Positions 17,775 through 27,127 of a stretch of DNA of 64,000 bases are shown here, piece after piece. Every line of letters starts with the position of its first letter. Position 1 is the stretch's first letter. The notes below the pieces were generated by a model, which was not told where the DNA came from, did not search any database, and saw nothing but the letters and a program-made list of their open reading frames with translations. Source of the DNA: Limimaricola sp964022235 (GTDB taxonomy: Bacteria > Pseudomonadota > Alphaproteobacteria > Rhodobacterales > Rhodobacteraceae); contig NZ_CAXHZL010000005.1 of the NCBI RefSeq assembly GCF_964022235.1, positions 62,001 to 126,000 on the forward strand, written 5' to 3'. The translations under genes were made by a program, and so were the position numbers.

Positions 17775-18860
17775 TCAGGCGCGTCCCCAGCCTTCGGCCT
17801 GCATCTCTTCGAGGCGGCTCGCGGTGCGTTCGAACTCGAAGCTGCCCTCGCCCTCGACATAAAGAAACGCCGGCGAGGCGGCGGCCGATGCCACCAGCCG
17901 GGTCTTGGCCTCGTAGAGCGCGTCGACCAGCGTCACGAAACGCTTGGCCTCGTTGAAGTTCGACCGCGACAGGCGCGGGATGCCGTCGAGCATCAAGATC
18001 TTCACCGCTTCGGCCAGAGCGAGATAGTCGGCGGCCCCCAGCGGCTTGCCACACAGCTCATGAAACCCTGCTCGCGCGATGCCGTTGCGGTATTCGGGCA
18101 CCGTCACCTCGCGCCCTGAAACCCTCAATACCAGCGGCTCGCCGCCGGGCGCACCGGCCAGATCCTCCCAGATCGCGTCGAGCCTGGCCCGCGCGGTCGA
18201 ATCGCCCGGCATGATCCAGCTCTCGGACCCTTTGAGCCGCCCCTGCCGGTGGTCGGTGGGGCTGGCCAGTTCCAGCACCTCCATCCGCGCCTTCAGCTTT
18301 TCGACGAAGGGCACGAAGAGCTGTCGGTTCAGCCCGTTCTTGTAGAGGTCATCCGGCACCCGGTTCGACGTGGTGACGATGGTGACGCCTTGCTCGAACA
18401 GCTTTTCGAACAGCCGCCCCACGATCATCGCGTCGGTGATGTCGGTGATCTGCATCTCGTCGAAGGCGAGGAATCGCAGCTCGCCCGCCAGACCTTCGGC
18501 CACCGGGGCGATGGCGTCGTCGACGCCGCGCGCGCGGGCCTTGTTCATGTCGGCGTGGACGCGCTGCATGAAGGCGTGGAAGTGCCAGCGCGCCTTGGGC
18601 AGGTCGATCTCGTCGTAGAGCAGGTCCATTAGCATGGATTTGCCGCGCCCGACACCGCCCCAGAAGTAGAGGCCCTTGACCGGCTCCGGCGGCTTGGGCT
18701 TGCGAAACCAGCCGCCGGATTGCGGCTCCGGCTGACGGGCGAGATCGCGCGCGACGCGGTCGAGCGCGGGCAGCGCCGCCTCCTGCGCCGGATCGGGTTT
18801 CAGCGCGCCGCTTTCGACGCGGGCTCGGTAGGCGTCCTGTATGCTCATGCCGAGCGACAT
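17775..18860 (-). CDS. zapE: Cell division ATPase ZapE (AFG1 family)
   Basis: A 361-aa AAA-type ATPase that in E. coli associates with the Z-ring; mitochondrial AFG1 homologues assist proteostasis. The Walker A motif GGVGRGKS is at residues 68-75, Walker B is LAFDEMQITD, and a sensor-like TTSNRVPDDLYKNGL follows, all diagnostic of the family. Length is typical. The start may be ATG 18860 or the internal ATG at 18848 (MSIQDAYRARV), where family homology begins. It is a single gene, divergent from the GNAT gene by 54 nt. Confidence 0.93.
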   Translation of the reverse strand: MSLGMSIQDAYRARVESGALKPDPAQEAALPALDRVARDLARQPEPQSGGWFRKPKPPEPVKGLYFWGGVGRGKSMLMDLLYDEIDLPKARWHFHAFMQRVHADMNKARARGVDDAIAPVAEGLAGELRFLAFDEMQITDITDAMIVGRLFEKLFEQGVTIVTTSNRVPDDLYKNGLNRQLFVPFVEKLKARMEVLELASPTDHRQGRLKGSESWIMPGDSTARARLDAIWEDLAGAPGGEPLVLRVSGREVTVPEYRNGIARAGFHELCGKPLGAADYLALAEAVKILMLDGIPRLSRSNFNEAKRFVTLVDALYEAKTRLVASAAASPAFLYVEGEGSFEFERTASRLEEMQAEGWGRA

Positions 18861-18914
18861 AGCCGCCGCCTGTCACATTGCAAAGCCGCCCCGCGCGCGG
18901 CAGGGTTCGGGGCC

Positions 18915-19409
18915 ATGGAGATCCGACCCGCCCTGCCCGACGACGTGACCGAGCTTGCCACGCTGCACGTGACCTGCTGGTCCGAAACCTATCCCGGCCT
19001 CGTCCCCGCCGAGGAGATAGCCCGCTACGACCGCGACCTGCGCCTGCGCCAATGGGAACGTCAGATCGCCCAAGGGACGAGCCGTATCATGATCGCGCCG
19101 GGGGCCGGTTTCGCGCAGATCGGCCCGCAGCGCGAGGCGGCACTTGCCGTGCGTGGCGTCACGGAGGAGCTCTACGCGCTCTACCTCACACGCGCGGCCC
19201 AAGGCCGGGGGTTTGGCCGTGCGCTGTTCGCGGCGGCCCTCGCCCCCAGCCCCGGTCCGCTTTCGGCGATGGTGCTGTGCGGGAACGACCGGGCCTGCCG
19301 ATTCTACGAGGCCACGGGCGCACGGCTGGCCGAGCGCCGCCCCGAGCGGATCGGCAAGGCGGAGATCACAGATCTGCTCTACCTATGGGACACGGCGCCC
19401 GTTCTTTGA
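18915..19409 (+). CDS. GNAT-family N-acetyltransferase
   Basis: A 164-aa cytoplasmic acetyltransferase. It begins MEIRPALPDDVTELATLHV, a standard GNAT opening, and carries the acetyl-CoA-binding motif A as LYALYLTRAAQGRGFGRALF, followed by NDRACRFYEATGARL. The substrate is unknown; similar enzymes acetylate amino groups of proteins or small molecules. The ATG was chosen because homology begins there. It is not clearly in an operon: zapE is divergent upstream and the MFS gene downstream has its own promoter-like sequence. Confidence 0.88.
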   Translation: MEIRPALPDDVTELATLHVTCWSETYPGLVPAEEIARYDRDLRLRQWERQIAQGTSRIMIAPGAGFAQIGPQREAALAVRGVTEELYALYLTRAAQGRGFGRALFAAALAPSPGPLSAMVLCGNDRACRFYEATGARLAERRPERIGKAEITDLLYLWDTAPVL

Positions 19410-19471
19410 GGCGGGGCCACTTAGCTTTTCGAATACTTGATCCAAAGACCGCTACATGCGCATGGCATGGA

Positions 19472-19501
19472 TTGACAGCGCCGCGTGATCGCCGCCTTTA
19501 T
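19472..19501 (+). promoter_or_regulatory. Candidate promoter giving a leaderless MFS transporter mRNA
   Basis: A perfect -35 hexamer TTGACA (19472-19477) lies 18 bp before CTTTAT (19496-19501, 3/6 match to TATAAT). Transcription would start at about 19507-19508, the ATG itself. No Shine-Dalgarno sequence precedes that ATG, which supports a leaderless message. Confidence 0.4.
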
Positions 19502-19506
19502 CTCGC

Positions 19507-20745
19507 ATGACACGCCAGCCGCTCATCACCCCCGTTCTTGTCGCCGGATGCATCATCGTGATGGTGGGGTTCGCCATCCGCGCGAGTTTTGGCGTGTTCC
19601 AGATCCCGGTCGCCGAGGAATTCGGCTGGCCGCGCGCGGAGTTCTCGCTCGCCATCGCGATCCAGAACCTCGCCTGGGGCTTCGGGCAGCCGCTCTTCGC
19701 GGCGATGGCCGAGAAGGTCGGCGATCGCAAAGCGATCGTACTGGGGGCGCTGGCCTATGCGGCGGGGTTGATCCTGTCGGCGGGGGCCACCAGTCCGCTG
19801 CAGCATCAGATGCTTGAGATCCTCGTGGGCTTTGGCATCGCGGGAACCGGTTTTGGCGTGATACTCGCGGTCGTGGGCCGGGCCGCTTCGGACGACAACC
19901 GCTCGATGGCGCTCGCGGTGGCGACGGCGGCGGGCTCGGCGGGTCAGGTCTTCGGCGCGCCGATGGCAGAGATCCTGCTGGGCTACATGGCGTGGCAGTC
20001 GGTGTTCCTCGTCTTCGCCGGGCTGATCCTGTCGACGCTGCTTGTCCTGCCGATGATGCGCTCGCCCGCGCCCGCCTCGACGGCGGAGCTGCAGGAAAGC
20101 ATGGCGCGCGTTCTGGGCCGGGCCGCGCGCGACCCCTCCTATGCGCTGATATTCCTCGGCTTTTTCTCCTGCGGCTACCAGCTGGCCTTCATCACTGCGC
20201 ATTTCCCGGCCTTCGTGACCGAAATCTGCGCGCCGATCGCCGCGGGCAGCGTGCTGGCCTCGATGGGGATCACCACCACAGCGGGCTTGGGCGCGGTGGC
20301 GATCTCGATCATCGGCCTCGCGAATATCGCGGGCACCCTCGCAGCGGGCTGGGCGGGCAAGCGCTACAGCCGCAAGTATCTTTTGGCGGGGATCTACACG
20401 GGCCGGACGCTGGCGGCGGCGTGGTTCATCCTGACGCCGATGACGCCCGCGACGGTGCTGATCTTCTCGGGCGTGATGGGGAGCCTGTGGCTCGCCACGG
20501 TGCCGCTGACCTCGGGCCTCGTCGCGCATCTCTACGGGCTGCGCTACATGGGCACGCTCTATGGCATCGTGTTCTTCTCCCACCAGCTCGGCAGCTTCAT
20601 GGGCGTCTGGCTCGGGGGGCGGATGTACGACGCTTACGGCAGCTACGAGGCGGTGTGGTGGATCGGTGTCGGCGTCGGCGCGCTCTCGGCCATCGTGCAC
20701 CTGCCGATTCGCGAGCGGCGCGCGCCGATGGCCGTCCCGGCCTGA
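19507..20745 (+). CDS. Major facilitator superfamily transporter
   Basis: A 412-aa inner-membrane protein with twelve predicted hydrophobic segments (for example ITPVLVAGCIIVMVGFAIRA at the N-terminus and IGVGVGALSAIVHLPI at the C-terminus). The TM2-3 loop carries AAMAEKVGDRKAIVLG, the MFS motif A equivalent. It resembles the oxalate/formate or monocarboxylate antiporter-like group, but the substrate cannot be assigned. The start ATG has no upstream purine-rich site and lies at the expected start point of a TTGACA promoter. It converges on yggS with a 30-nt gap and no clear terminator. Confidence 0.9.
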   Translation: MTRQPLITPVLVAGCIIVMVGFAIRASFGVFQIPVAEEFGWPRAEFSLAIAIQNLAWGFGQPLFAAMAEKVGDRKAIVLGALAYAAGLILSAGATSPLQHQMLEILVGFGIAGTGFGVILAVVGRAASDDNRSMALAVATAAGSAGQVFGAPMAEILLGYMAWQSVFLVFAGLILSTLLVLPMMRSPAPASTAELQESMARVLGRAARDPSYALIFLGFFSCGYQLAFITAHFPAFVTEICAPIAAGSVLASMGITTTAGLGAVAISIIGLANIAGTLAAGWAGKRYSRKYLLAGIYTGRTLAAAWFILTPMTPATVLIFSGVMGSLWLATVPLTSGLVAHLYGLRYMGTLYGIVFFSHQLGSFMGVWLGGRMYDAYGSYEAVWWIGVGVGALSAIVHLPIRERRAPMAVPA

Positions 20746-20775
20746 GCACGGCATGAATGCGGTATTGCGCGCGAC

Positions 20776-21423
20776 CTAGTCCCGCGCGCCGAAGATCGCC
20801 GAGCCCACCCGCACATGGGTGGCACCGCGCGCGATGGCGGCTTCGAAATCGCTGCTCATCCCCATCGACAACCCGGCGAGACCGTTGCGCGCTGCCATCT
20901 CGCGCAGCATGTCGAAATGCGGCTCTGGCGTCTCTTGGGCTGGCGGGATGCACATCAGCCCGACCACCGGCAGATCCAACTCGCGGCAACGGGCGACGAA
21001 TCCATCCGCCTCGCCGGGCAATACGCCCGCCTTCTGCGGCTCCTCACCAGTGTTGATCTGCACGAAAAGCTCCGGACAGGTGCCGCGCTCCTGCGCCAGC
21101 CGCGCCAGCGTCTCGGCGAGCCGGGGCCGGTCGAGCGAGTGGATCGCATGGGCGATCTCCACGGCGGCGCGGGCCTTGTTGGTCTGGAGCGGCCCGATGA
21201 TGTGCAGCTCGATGCCCGGGAAACGCGGTGCCAAGGCACCCCAGCGGCCTTGCGCTTCTTGCACCCTGTTCTCGCCGAATACCTTCTGCCCGGCCTCCAG
21301 AATCGGCAGCACCCGCTCTTCGGGCTGCATCTTGGACACCGCGACGAGGGTGACGTCGGCGGGGTCGCGACCTGCGGCGCGGGCCGCGGCATCAATGCTG
21401 CTGCTGATCTGGTCGAGCGACAT
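20776..21423 (-). CDS. yggS: YggS-family pyridoxal phosphate homeostasis protein
   Basis: A 215-aa PLP-binding TIM-barrel protein involved in vitamin B6 and amino-acid homeostasis, without known catalytic activity. Lys31 in TLVAVSKMQ is the PLP Schiff-base residue. FGENRVQEAQ, WHIIGPLQTNK-like (LHIIGPLQTNKAR), VQINTGEEPQKAG and the C-terminal LSMGMSSDFEAAIARGATHVRVGSAIFG are the family signatures. The start at 21423 has a good AGGAGATACGC site. It diverges from the porin gene. Confidence 0.94.
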   Translation of the reverse strand: MSLDQISSSIDAAARAAGRDPADVTLVAVSKMQPEERVLPILEAGQKVFGENRVQEAQGRWGALAPRFPGIELHIIGPLQTNKARAAVEIAHAIHSLDRPRLAETLARLAQERGTCPELFVQINTGEEPQKAGVLPGEADGFVARCRELDLPVVGLMCIPPAQETPEPHFDMLREMAARNGLAGLSMGMSSDFEAAIARGATHVRVGSAIFGARD

Positions 21424-21603
21424 GCGTATCTCCTGAAAAGTTCCGGCTTTCTGCCTGACATGTGTGTGACACCGTTGCATCAATTATGAGGCAGGGCCGG
21501 GTGGCGGGGCCAAACTCCTTGAGTGTGAAGGGCCCGGTGCGCAATGAAAACCTCAATGCTGGCTCGACTGGCATTCTCGGGAATGCAAACACGAGGGAAA
21601 TTC

Positions 21604-22683
21604 ATGAAACGCATCCTGCTCGCCTCGGCCTCGATCGTGGCTTTCGCCGGCGCCGCCGCTGCCGAAGTCGCTTTCAACGGCGAAGCCGCTCTGGGCTACA
21701 ACAACACCGACGCCATCAGCGAAGCTGATGACGATCTCGGCTTCTACTGGGACGCCGAGCTCGGTGTTACCCTGAGCCAAGAGCTCGACAACGGCCTGAC
21801 CGCCGCTGCCACCGTGACCGTCGACCTGACCGACAACGAAGTCGACGACTTCGACATGCTGGCCGACGGCTACGTGCTGTCGCTGACCTCCGAGACCGCC
21901 GGCCTGTACTTCGGCGACACCGACCAGGCTGCCAACAAGCGCTGGAACGGCGTTTCGGAAATGGAGCAGGACGGCTTCTCCGAGACCGACGGCGAGACCG
22001 TGCTGCGCGGTGACTTCATGGCCTACGGCCTTGGCGTTTCGCTCTCGGCTCTGGTCGACAACACCACCGATGACAACCTCAACGGCCCCGGCGACACCCT
22101 CGACCAGTACTCGGTCGGCGTTGACGGCGAATTCGGCTCGTTCCAGTTCACCACCGCCTACCAGACCGAAGAGAACGACTTCTCCGACGCCAGCGGCGAT
22201 TTCGAGCCGGACGAAATCTTCGGCATCTCGGTCGGCACCGCCTTCGCTGGCGCTGACGTCGACGTCGCCTACGCTCGTAACCTGACCACCGAGGAAGACT
22301 CGACCGGTATCGAAGCCGCCTTCCCGATCGGCCCGGTCACCCTCGGCGCCTTCTACGTCGCTGAATCGGCCCAGGACGATGGCTACGGCATCGCCGTGGA
22401 CTACGTTTCGGGTGCGATCACCGTCTCGACCGCTTGGGAGAACGTGGACGACTCCGAGGACTGGGCGATCGAAGCCGGTTACGACTTCGGCATGGGCCTG
22501 ATGGCTTACGCCGGTGTGTCCGACGCGGCTGACGACTACTACGTCGCCACCACCTACGCTCTGGCCGAAGGCGCCCAGCTGCTCGTGTCCTACGCCGTCG
22601 ACGACAGCGACGACTCGGAAGACGAGATCGGCGATCCCGAGTACCAGGAAGGCACGACCGTCGAGGTCTCCTTCGAGTTCTGA
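21604..22683 (+). CDS. Outer-membrane porin (Rhodobacterales type)
   Basis: A 359-aa protein with signal peptide MKRILLASASIVAFAGAAAA and mature start EVAFNGEAALGY. The body is a strongly acidic 16-strand-type beta barrel (many D/E, few K/R) ending in the C-terminal Phe (VEVSFEF) needed for BAM insertion. It should form a general diffusion pore; the acidity suggests cation preference and a saline habitat. I chose the ATG at 21604 (GAGGGAAATTC just upstream) rather than the earlier in-frame ATG at 21544, because the signal peptide starts there. It has its own strong terminator and is likely highly expressed. Confidence 0.9.
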   Translation: MKRILLASASIVAFAGAAAAEVAFNGEAALGYNNTDAISEADDDLGFYWDAELGVTLSQELDNGLTAAATVTVDLTDNEVDDFDMLADGYVLSLTSETAGLYFGDTDQAANKRWNGVSEMEQDGFSETDGETVLRGDFMAYGLGVSLSALVDNTTDDNLNGPGDTLDQYSVGVDGEFGSFQFTTAYQTEENDFSDASGDFEPDEIFGISVGTAFAGADVDVAYARNLTTEEDSTGIEAAFPIGPVTLGAFYVAESAQDDGYGIAVDYVSGAITVSTAWENVDDSEDWAIEAGYDFGMGLMAYAGVSDAADDYYVATTYALAEGAQLLVSYAVDDSDDSEDEIGDPEYQEGTTVEVSFEF

Positions 22684-22707
22684 TCCAACCGGATCACGAC
22701 ATCAGGC

Positions 22708-22740
22708 AAGGGCGGTCCTTCGGGGCCGCCCTTCGCTTTT
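22708..22740 (+). terminator. Rho-independent terminator of the porin gene
   Basis: An 11-bp stem AAGGGCGGTCC/GGGCCGCCCTT (one G-U pair) capped by a TTCG tetraloop and followed by CGCTTTT, 25 nt after the porin stop. Confidence 0.9.
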
Positions 22741-22874
22741 GTACAGGGTGCTTTGGGCATTAGAAGATCGCGGGAGTGGCACAGCCGCGCGATGTGCAGT
22801 ATCACCGCCAGCGGGCCGAAACGCCCGCACCCGTTCCATGCCAGACCCGTGCCAGACCATCCGAGGGACCATAC

Positions 22875-25433
22875 ATGTCGCGCTATATCGCCGCCGAGAT
22901 CGAAGCCAAATGGCAGGCCGCCTGGGACGAGGCCGGCCTCTTCACCGCGCGGCGCAGCGCCGACAAGCCGAAGTACTACGTGCTCGAGATGTTCCCCTAC
23001 CCCTCGGGGCGGATCCACATGGGCCACGTGCGCAACTATACGATGGGCGACGTGATCGCGCGTCACAAGGTGGCGACGGGGCACAACGTGCTGCATCCCA
23101 TGGGCTGGGACGCCTTCGGGATGCCGGCCGAGAATGCCGCGATGGCGAGCGGCGGCCATCCCAAGGAATGGACCTACAACAACATCGCCGACATGCGCGC
23201 GCAGATGAAGCCGCTGGGCCTGTCGATCGACTGGAGCCGCGAATTCGCGACCTGCGACCCGGAATACTATGGCCAGCAGCAGGCGCTGTTCATCGACATG
23301 CTGGAAAAGGGCCTCGTCTACCGCAAGAACGCGGTGGTGAACTGGGATCCCGTCGACATGACGGTGCTGGCCAACGAGCAGGTGATCGACGGCAAGGGCT
23401 GGCGCTCGGGCGCGGATGTGGAACGGCGCGAACTGACCCAGTGGTTCTTCAAGATTTCCGAATACTCCGACGAGCTGCTCTCGGCGCTCGACGGGCTCGA
23501 CGACTGGCCCGCCAAGGTCAAGCTGATGCAGGCCAACTGGATCGGGCGCTCGCGCGGGCTCGAGATGGCCTTTGGCCTGACCGAGACCACGCATGGCCAT
23601 GACCGGATCGAGGTCTACACCACCCGCCCCGACACGCTCCTGGGCGCGAGCTTCATCGGCATCTCGCCCGACCATCCGCTGGCGCGCGCGCTGGAGGCCG
23701 AACGCGAAGAGGTCGCCGCCTTCTGCGCCGAGGCGCGCCGCGGCGGCACCACCGAGGAGGCGCTGGAGACCGGCGAGAAGCTGGGCTTCGACACCGGCCT
23801 CACCGTGCGCCATCCCTTCGACGAAGGCCGCGAACTTCCCGTCTGGATCGCCAACTTCGTGCTGATGGATTACGGCACCGGCGCGATCTTCGGCTGCCCG
23901 GGCCACGACCAGCGCGACCTCGACTTCGCGCGCAAATACGACCTGCCCGTCATCTCGACCTTTGCGCCCGCCAAGGACGACGGGCAGGCGTTGGCCGAGG
24001 ATGGCGGGTCGGCCTATGTGCCGCCAAAGACGGAGCCGGTGATCTACATCAAGGGCTTTGCCGGCGAGACCGAGCAGACCGGCGAGCAGGCGATCGACGC
24101 TGCCATCGCGTTTTGCGAGGAGCATGGCGTCGGCCGCGGCGTGACCCGCTTCCGCCTGCGCGACTGGGGCCTGAGCCGCCAGCGCTACTGGGGCACCCCG
24201 ATCCCGATCGTGCATTGCGAAAGCTGTGGCGCGGTGCCCGAAAAGAAAGAGAACCTGCCGGTCCGCCTGCCCGACGACGTGAGCTTCGACGTGCCGGGCA
24301 ACCCGCTTGATCGGCACCCGACATGGCGCGACGTGCCCTGCCCGCGCTGCGGCAAGGACGCACGCCGCGAGACGGACACGATGGACACCTTCGTCGACAG
24401 CTCGTGGTACTTCGCGCGCTTCACCTCGCCGCGCGCCGAGACGCCGACCGACATGGCCGAGGCCGAGTACTGGATGAACGTCGATCAGTACATCGGCGGC
24501 ATCGAGCACGCGATTCTGCACCTGCTCTACTCGCGCTTCTTCGCCCGTGCGATGCACGCGACCGGCCATTTGCCGGAAAAGGCGATCGAGCCGTTCAATG
24601 CGCTCTTCACCCAAGGCATGGTGACGCACGAGATCTACCAGACCCGCGACGCCAACGGCCGCCCCGTCTACCACCTCCCCGAAAGCGTCGAGGACGGCGC
24701 GCTGAAGGCGAGCGGCGAAAAGGTCGAGATCATCCCCTCGGCCAAGATGTCGAAGTCCAAGAAGAACGTGGTCGATCCCGACGCGATCCTCGCGCAATAC
24801 GGCGCCGACACCGCGCGCTGGTTCGTGCTGTCGGACAGCCCGCCCGAGCGCGATGTCGAGTGGACCGCATCGGGCGCCGAAGCCGCGCACAAACACCTCG
24901 CCCGCGTCTGGCGCATCGCCGATGAGGTGGCCGAGGCCACGGGCGGCGACACGAGCGCCGACGAGGATCTGCTGCGCCAGCTGCACCGCACGATCCGCGA
25001 CGTGACGCTCGGGCTCGAGAGCTTCGGCTTCAACGCCGCGATTGCCAAGCTCTATGCCTTCACCTCGGTCCTGTCGAAATCGACCGCCTCGGTCGAGGCC
25101 CGGCGACTGGCGGCCAAGACCCTCGCGCAGCTGATGTCGCCGATGACGCCGCATCTCGCCGAAGCGATCTGGGCGCGTCTGGGCGGTACGGGCTTCGTGG
25201 CCGCAGCACCCTGGCCGGTGGCCGAGGAGCGCTTCCTCGTCGAGGACAGCGTGACCCTGCCGATCCAGATCAACGGCAAGCGCCGTTCGGAGATCACCGT
25301 GCCCAAGGCGATGCCCAAGGACGAGATCGAGACGCTGGTGCTGGCCGACGAGGCGGTGACCAAGGCGCTCGACGGGGCCGCGCCGAAAAAGCTCATCGTG
25401 GTGCCGGGCCGGATCGTCAATGTGGTCGTCTGA
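22875..25433 (+). CDS. leuS: Leucyl-tRNA synthetase
   Basis: An 852-aa class I aminoacyl-tRNA synthetase that charges tRNA-Leu. The HIGH-type motif is PYPSGRIHMGH near residue 41, the CP1 editing domain lies in the middle (RPDTLLGASF), zinc-finger-like CESC and CPRCGK pairs are present, and the KMSKS loop is AKMSKSKKN in the C-terminal third. I chose ATG 22875 (MSRYIAAEIEAKWQ) because homology begins there and GAGGGACC precedes it. The end overlaps lptE by 14 nt, the standard leuS-lptE-holA operon. Confidence 0.97.
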   Translation: MSRYIAAEIEAKWQAAWDEAGLFTARRSADKPKYYVLEMFPYPSGRIHMGHVRNYTMGDVIARHKVATGHNVLHPMGWDAFGMPAENAAMASGGHPKEWTYNNIADMRAQMKPLGLSIDWSREFATCDPEYYGQQQALFIDMLEKGLVYRKNAVVNWDPVDMTVLANEQVIDGKGWRSGADVERRELTQWFFKISEYSDELLSALDGLDDWPAKVKLMQANWIGRSRGLEMAFGLTETTHGHDRIEVYTTRPDTLLGASFIGISPDHPLARALEAEREEVAAFCAEARRGGTTEEALETGEKLGFDTGLTVRHPFDEGRELPVWIANFVLMDYGTGAIFGCPGHDQRDLDFARKYDLPVISTFAPAKDDGQALAEDGGSAYVPPKTEPVIYIKGFAGETEQTGEQAIDAAIAFCEEHGVGRGVTRFRLRDWGLSRQRYWGTPIPIVHCESCGAVPEKKENLPVRLPDDVSFDVPGNPLDRHPTWRDVPCPRCGKDARRETDTMDTFVDSSWYFARFTSPRAETPTDMAEAEYWMNVDQYIGGIEHAILHLLYSRFFARAMHATGHLPEKAIEPFNALFTQGMVTHEIYQTRDANGRPVYHLPESVEDGALKASGEKVEIIPSAKMSKSKKNVVDPDAILAQYGADTARWFVLSDSPPERDVEWTASGAEAAHKHLARVWRIADEVAEATGGDTSADEDLLRQLHRTIRDVTLGLESFGFNAAIAKLYAFTSVLSKSTASVEARRLAAKTLAQLMSPMTPHLAEAIWARLGGTGFVAAAPWPVAEERFLVEDSVTLPIQINGKRRSEITVPKAMPKDEIETLVLADEAVTKALDGAAPKKLIVVPGRIVNVVV

Positions 25434-25908
25434 GCCCTCGCGCCGCCTGCTGCTGCTGGGGGCTCTGGCGCTCGGTGGCTGCGGGTTCACCCCGGCCTTC
25501 GGGCCGGGCGGCGATGCGGCGCGGTTGCATGGCGCGGTGCGGGTCGAGGCCCCGGCTACCTTCTCGGGCTACCTGCTGCGCGCACGGCTGCTCGACCGGC
25601 TCGGCCCGGCCACGGCGCCGCGCTACGTACTGAACCTCGAGACCTCCGAGGAGGTCGAACAGGCCGCGATCAGCGCCGATGGCGCGGTGCTGCGCTACCG
25701 GCTCCTTGGCCGCGCCGAATACGAGCTGCGCCCCGTCGACGACGGCCCGGCGCTGGCGCGCGGCACGGTCGAGGATTTCGCGGGCTACTCCGCGACGCTC
25801 GGCACCGTCGCCTCGGAGGCTGCCGAGCGCGATGCGCGCGAGCGTCTGGCCCAGCTGCTGGCGGTTCAGATCACGACGCGGTTGCTGGCCGTGCCGGAGC
25901 CGGAATGA
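25420..25908 (+). CDS. lptE: LPS assembly lipoprotein LptE
   Basis: A 162-aa outer-membrane lipoprotein that plugs LptD and helps insert LPS. The N-terminus has twin Arg, a hydrophobic stretch and the lipobox LALGGC with lipidated Cys21, followed by GFTPAFGPG, the conserved family start (CGFxPxYG). The C-terminus has the expected amphipathic helix (AERDARERLAQLLAVQITTRL). The overall sequence is weakly conserved, but operon position between leuS and holA strongly supports the call. It starts within leuS (14-nt overlap) and overlaps holA by ATGA. Confidence 0.9.
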   Translation: MWSSEPSRRLLLLGALALGGCGFTPAFGPGGDAARLHGAVRVEAPATFSGYLLRARLLDRLGPATAPRYVLNLETSEEVEQAAISADGAVLRYRLLGRAEYELRPVDDGPALARGTVEDFAGYSATLGTVASEAAERDARERLAQLLAVQITTRLLAVPEPE

Positions 25909-26927
25909 AACTTTCGGCGCGCGACTCGGCGGCCTTCTTCGCCAAGCCCGACTTCAAGGTCGCGGCGGCGCTGATCTGGGGCGAAGACGCGATGCGCGTG
26001 GCGCAGCGCCGCGCGGAGGTGATCACGGGCCTTGCCGGGCCCGAGGCCGAGGCCGAGATGCGGCTGCATCGCCTGCCCGCCGCCGATCTGCGCCGCGAAG
26101 CGGCATTGCTGATCGACGCAGTCAAGGCGCAGGGCTTCTTTCCGGGCCCACGCGTGGTCTTCGTCGAGGGCGCCACCGACGGGCTTGCGCCCTTGTTCGA
26201 CGCGGCGCTCAAAGCATGGAAGCCCGGCGACGCGCAGATCCTCGCCACGGCCGGACAGCTGCCTGCCCGATCGGCGCTGCGCAAGCTGTTCGAGGCGCAT
26301 CCTCTGGTGGTCGCCATCGGCATCTACGACGATCCGCCGGGGCCCGAGGAGATCGCGGCGATGCTCTCCGCATCCGGTGTGCCGGAGCCTGACATCGATG
26401 GCCGCGCACTGCTGCAGGAACTGTCGCGCGCGCTCGATCCCGGTGCGTTCCGCATGACGATGGAAAAGCTCGGCCTCTACAAGCACGGCGATGCCACCCC
26501 GACCACGGCAGCCGACATCACAGCCGTCGCACCCCGCTCGACCGAGGCCGAAACCGACGCGCTGCTCGCGGTTGTGGCCGAGGGGCGTGCGCCGCAGATC
26601 GCGGCGCTGCTGCGGCGTCTCTATGCGCAGGGCACCACGCCGGTGTCGCTGTGCATCATGGCGCTGAGACACTTTCGGCAGTTGCACAGCGTGGCAAGCG
26701 ATCCGGGCGGGCCGGGACAGGGTATCGGGCGGCTGCGCCCGCCGGTCTGGGGGCCGCGACGCGATGCGATGCTGCGTCAGGCCTCGGGCTGGGGCGGCGC
26801 GCGCCTGGAACGGGCTTTGGCGCTGTTGATCGAAACCGACCTTCAATTGCGCTCCGCCAGCCGCGCCCCCGCCCAGGCGCTGGTCGAGCGGGCGTTGATC
26901 CGGCTGGCGATGATGGCGCGTCGCTGA
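25905..26927 (+). CDS. holA: DNA polymerase III subunit delta
   Basis: A 340-aa clamp-loader subunit that opens the beta clamp. It starts MKLSARDSAAFF and has the alphaproteobacterial HolA pattern with PGPRVVFVEGATDG, and AHPLVVAIGIYDD in domain II. The C-terminal collar domain follows (LRRLYAQGTTPVSLCIMALRHFRQL, then RPPVWGPRRDAMLRQA). Length is normal. It ends the leuS-lptE-holA operon and is followed by a cluster of hairpin terminators. Confidence 0.92.
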   Translation: MKLSARDSAAFFAKPDFKVAAALIWGEDAMRVAQRRAEVITGLAGPEAEAEMRLHRLPAADLRREAALLIDAVKAQGFFPGPRVVFVEGATDGLAPLFDAALKAWKPGDAQILATAGQLPARSALRKLFEAHPLVVAIGIYDDPPGPEEIAAMLSASGVPEPDIDGRALLQELSRALDPGAFRMTMEKLGLYKHGDATPTTAADITAVAPRSTEAETDALLAVVAEGRAPQIAALLRRLYAQGTTPVSLCIMALRHFRQLHSVASDPGGPGQGIGRLRPPVWGPRRDAMLRQASGWGGARLERALALLIETDLQLRSASRAPAQALVERALIRLAMMARR

Positions 26928-26987
26928 GCGGCTGGAGCAGCTCGTGCCCGTTCAGGGCTTTTCTCGATGTAGATCAACCCTCAATGC

Positions 26988-27020
26988 AAAACGGCGGGCC
27001 CCTGAAGAGGCCCGCCGTTT
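26988..27020. terminator. Hairpin terminator 1 of a three-hairpin cluster
   Basis: The stem AAACGGCGGGCC/GGCCCGCCGTTT has an 8-nt loop (CCTGAAGA) and U-rich ends on both strands. It can end holA transcription on the plus strand and act as the most distal backup for the small exported protein gene on the minus strand. Confidence 0.85.
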
Positions 27021-27063
27021 CGTCTGACTTCGACGAGGTCGTAAAACCGATGTCCTGAAACGC

Positions 27064-27092
27064 AAAACGGCGGACCCGAAGGTCCGCCGTTC
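27064..27092 (-). terminator. Hairpin terminator 2 of the cluster
   Basis: The stem AACGGCGGACC/GGTCCGCCGTT has a tetraloop and is followed by TTTTGCG on the minus strand. Nearly the same stem as hairpin 1, suggesting a duplicated terminator. Confidence 0.85.
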
Positions 27093-27097
27093 CGCTC

Positions 27098-27119
27098 ATC
27101 CGGCTCGAAAGCCGGATGA
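27098..27119 (-). terminator. Hairpin 3, directly after the small exported protein gene
   Basis: A perfect 9-bp stem CATCCGGCT/AGCCGGATG with a CGAA/TTCG tetraloop begins 8 nt after the stop codon. It lacks a T run, so it may protect the mRNA 3' end rather than terminate. Confidence 0.6.
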
Positions 27120-27127
27120 TCCTGAAA

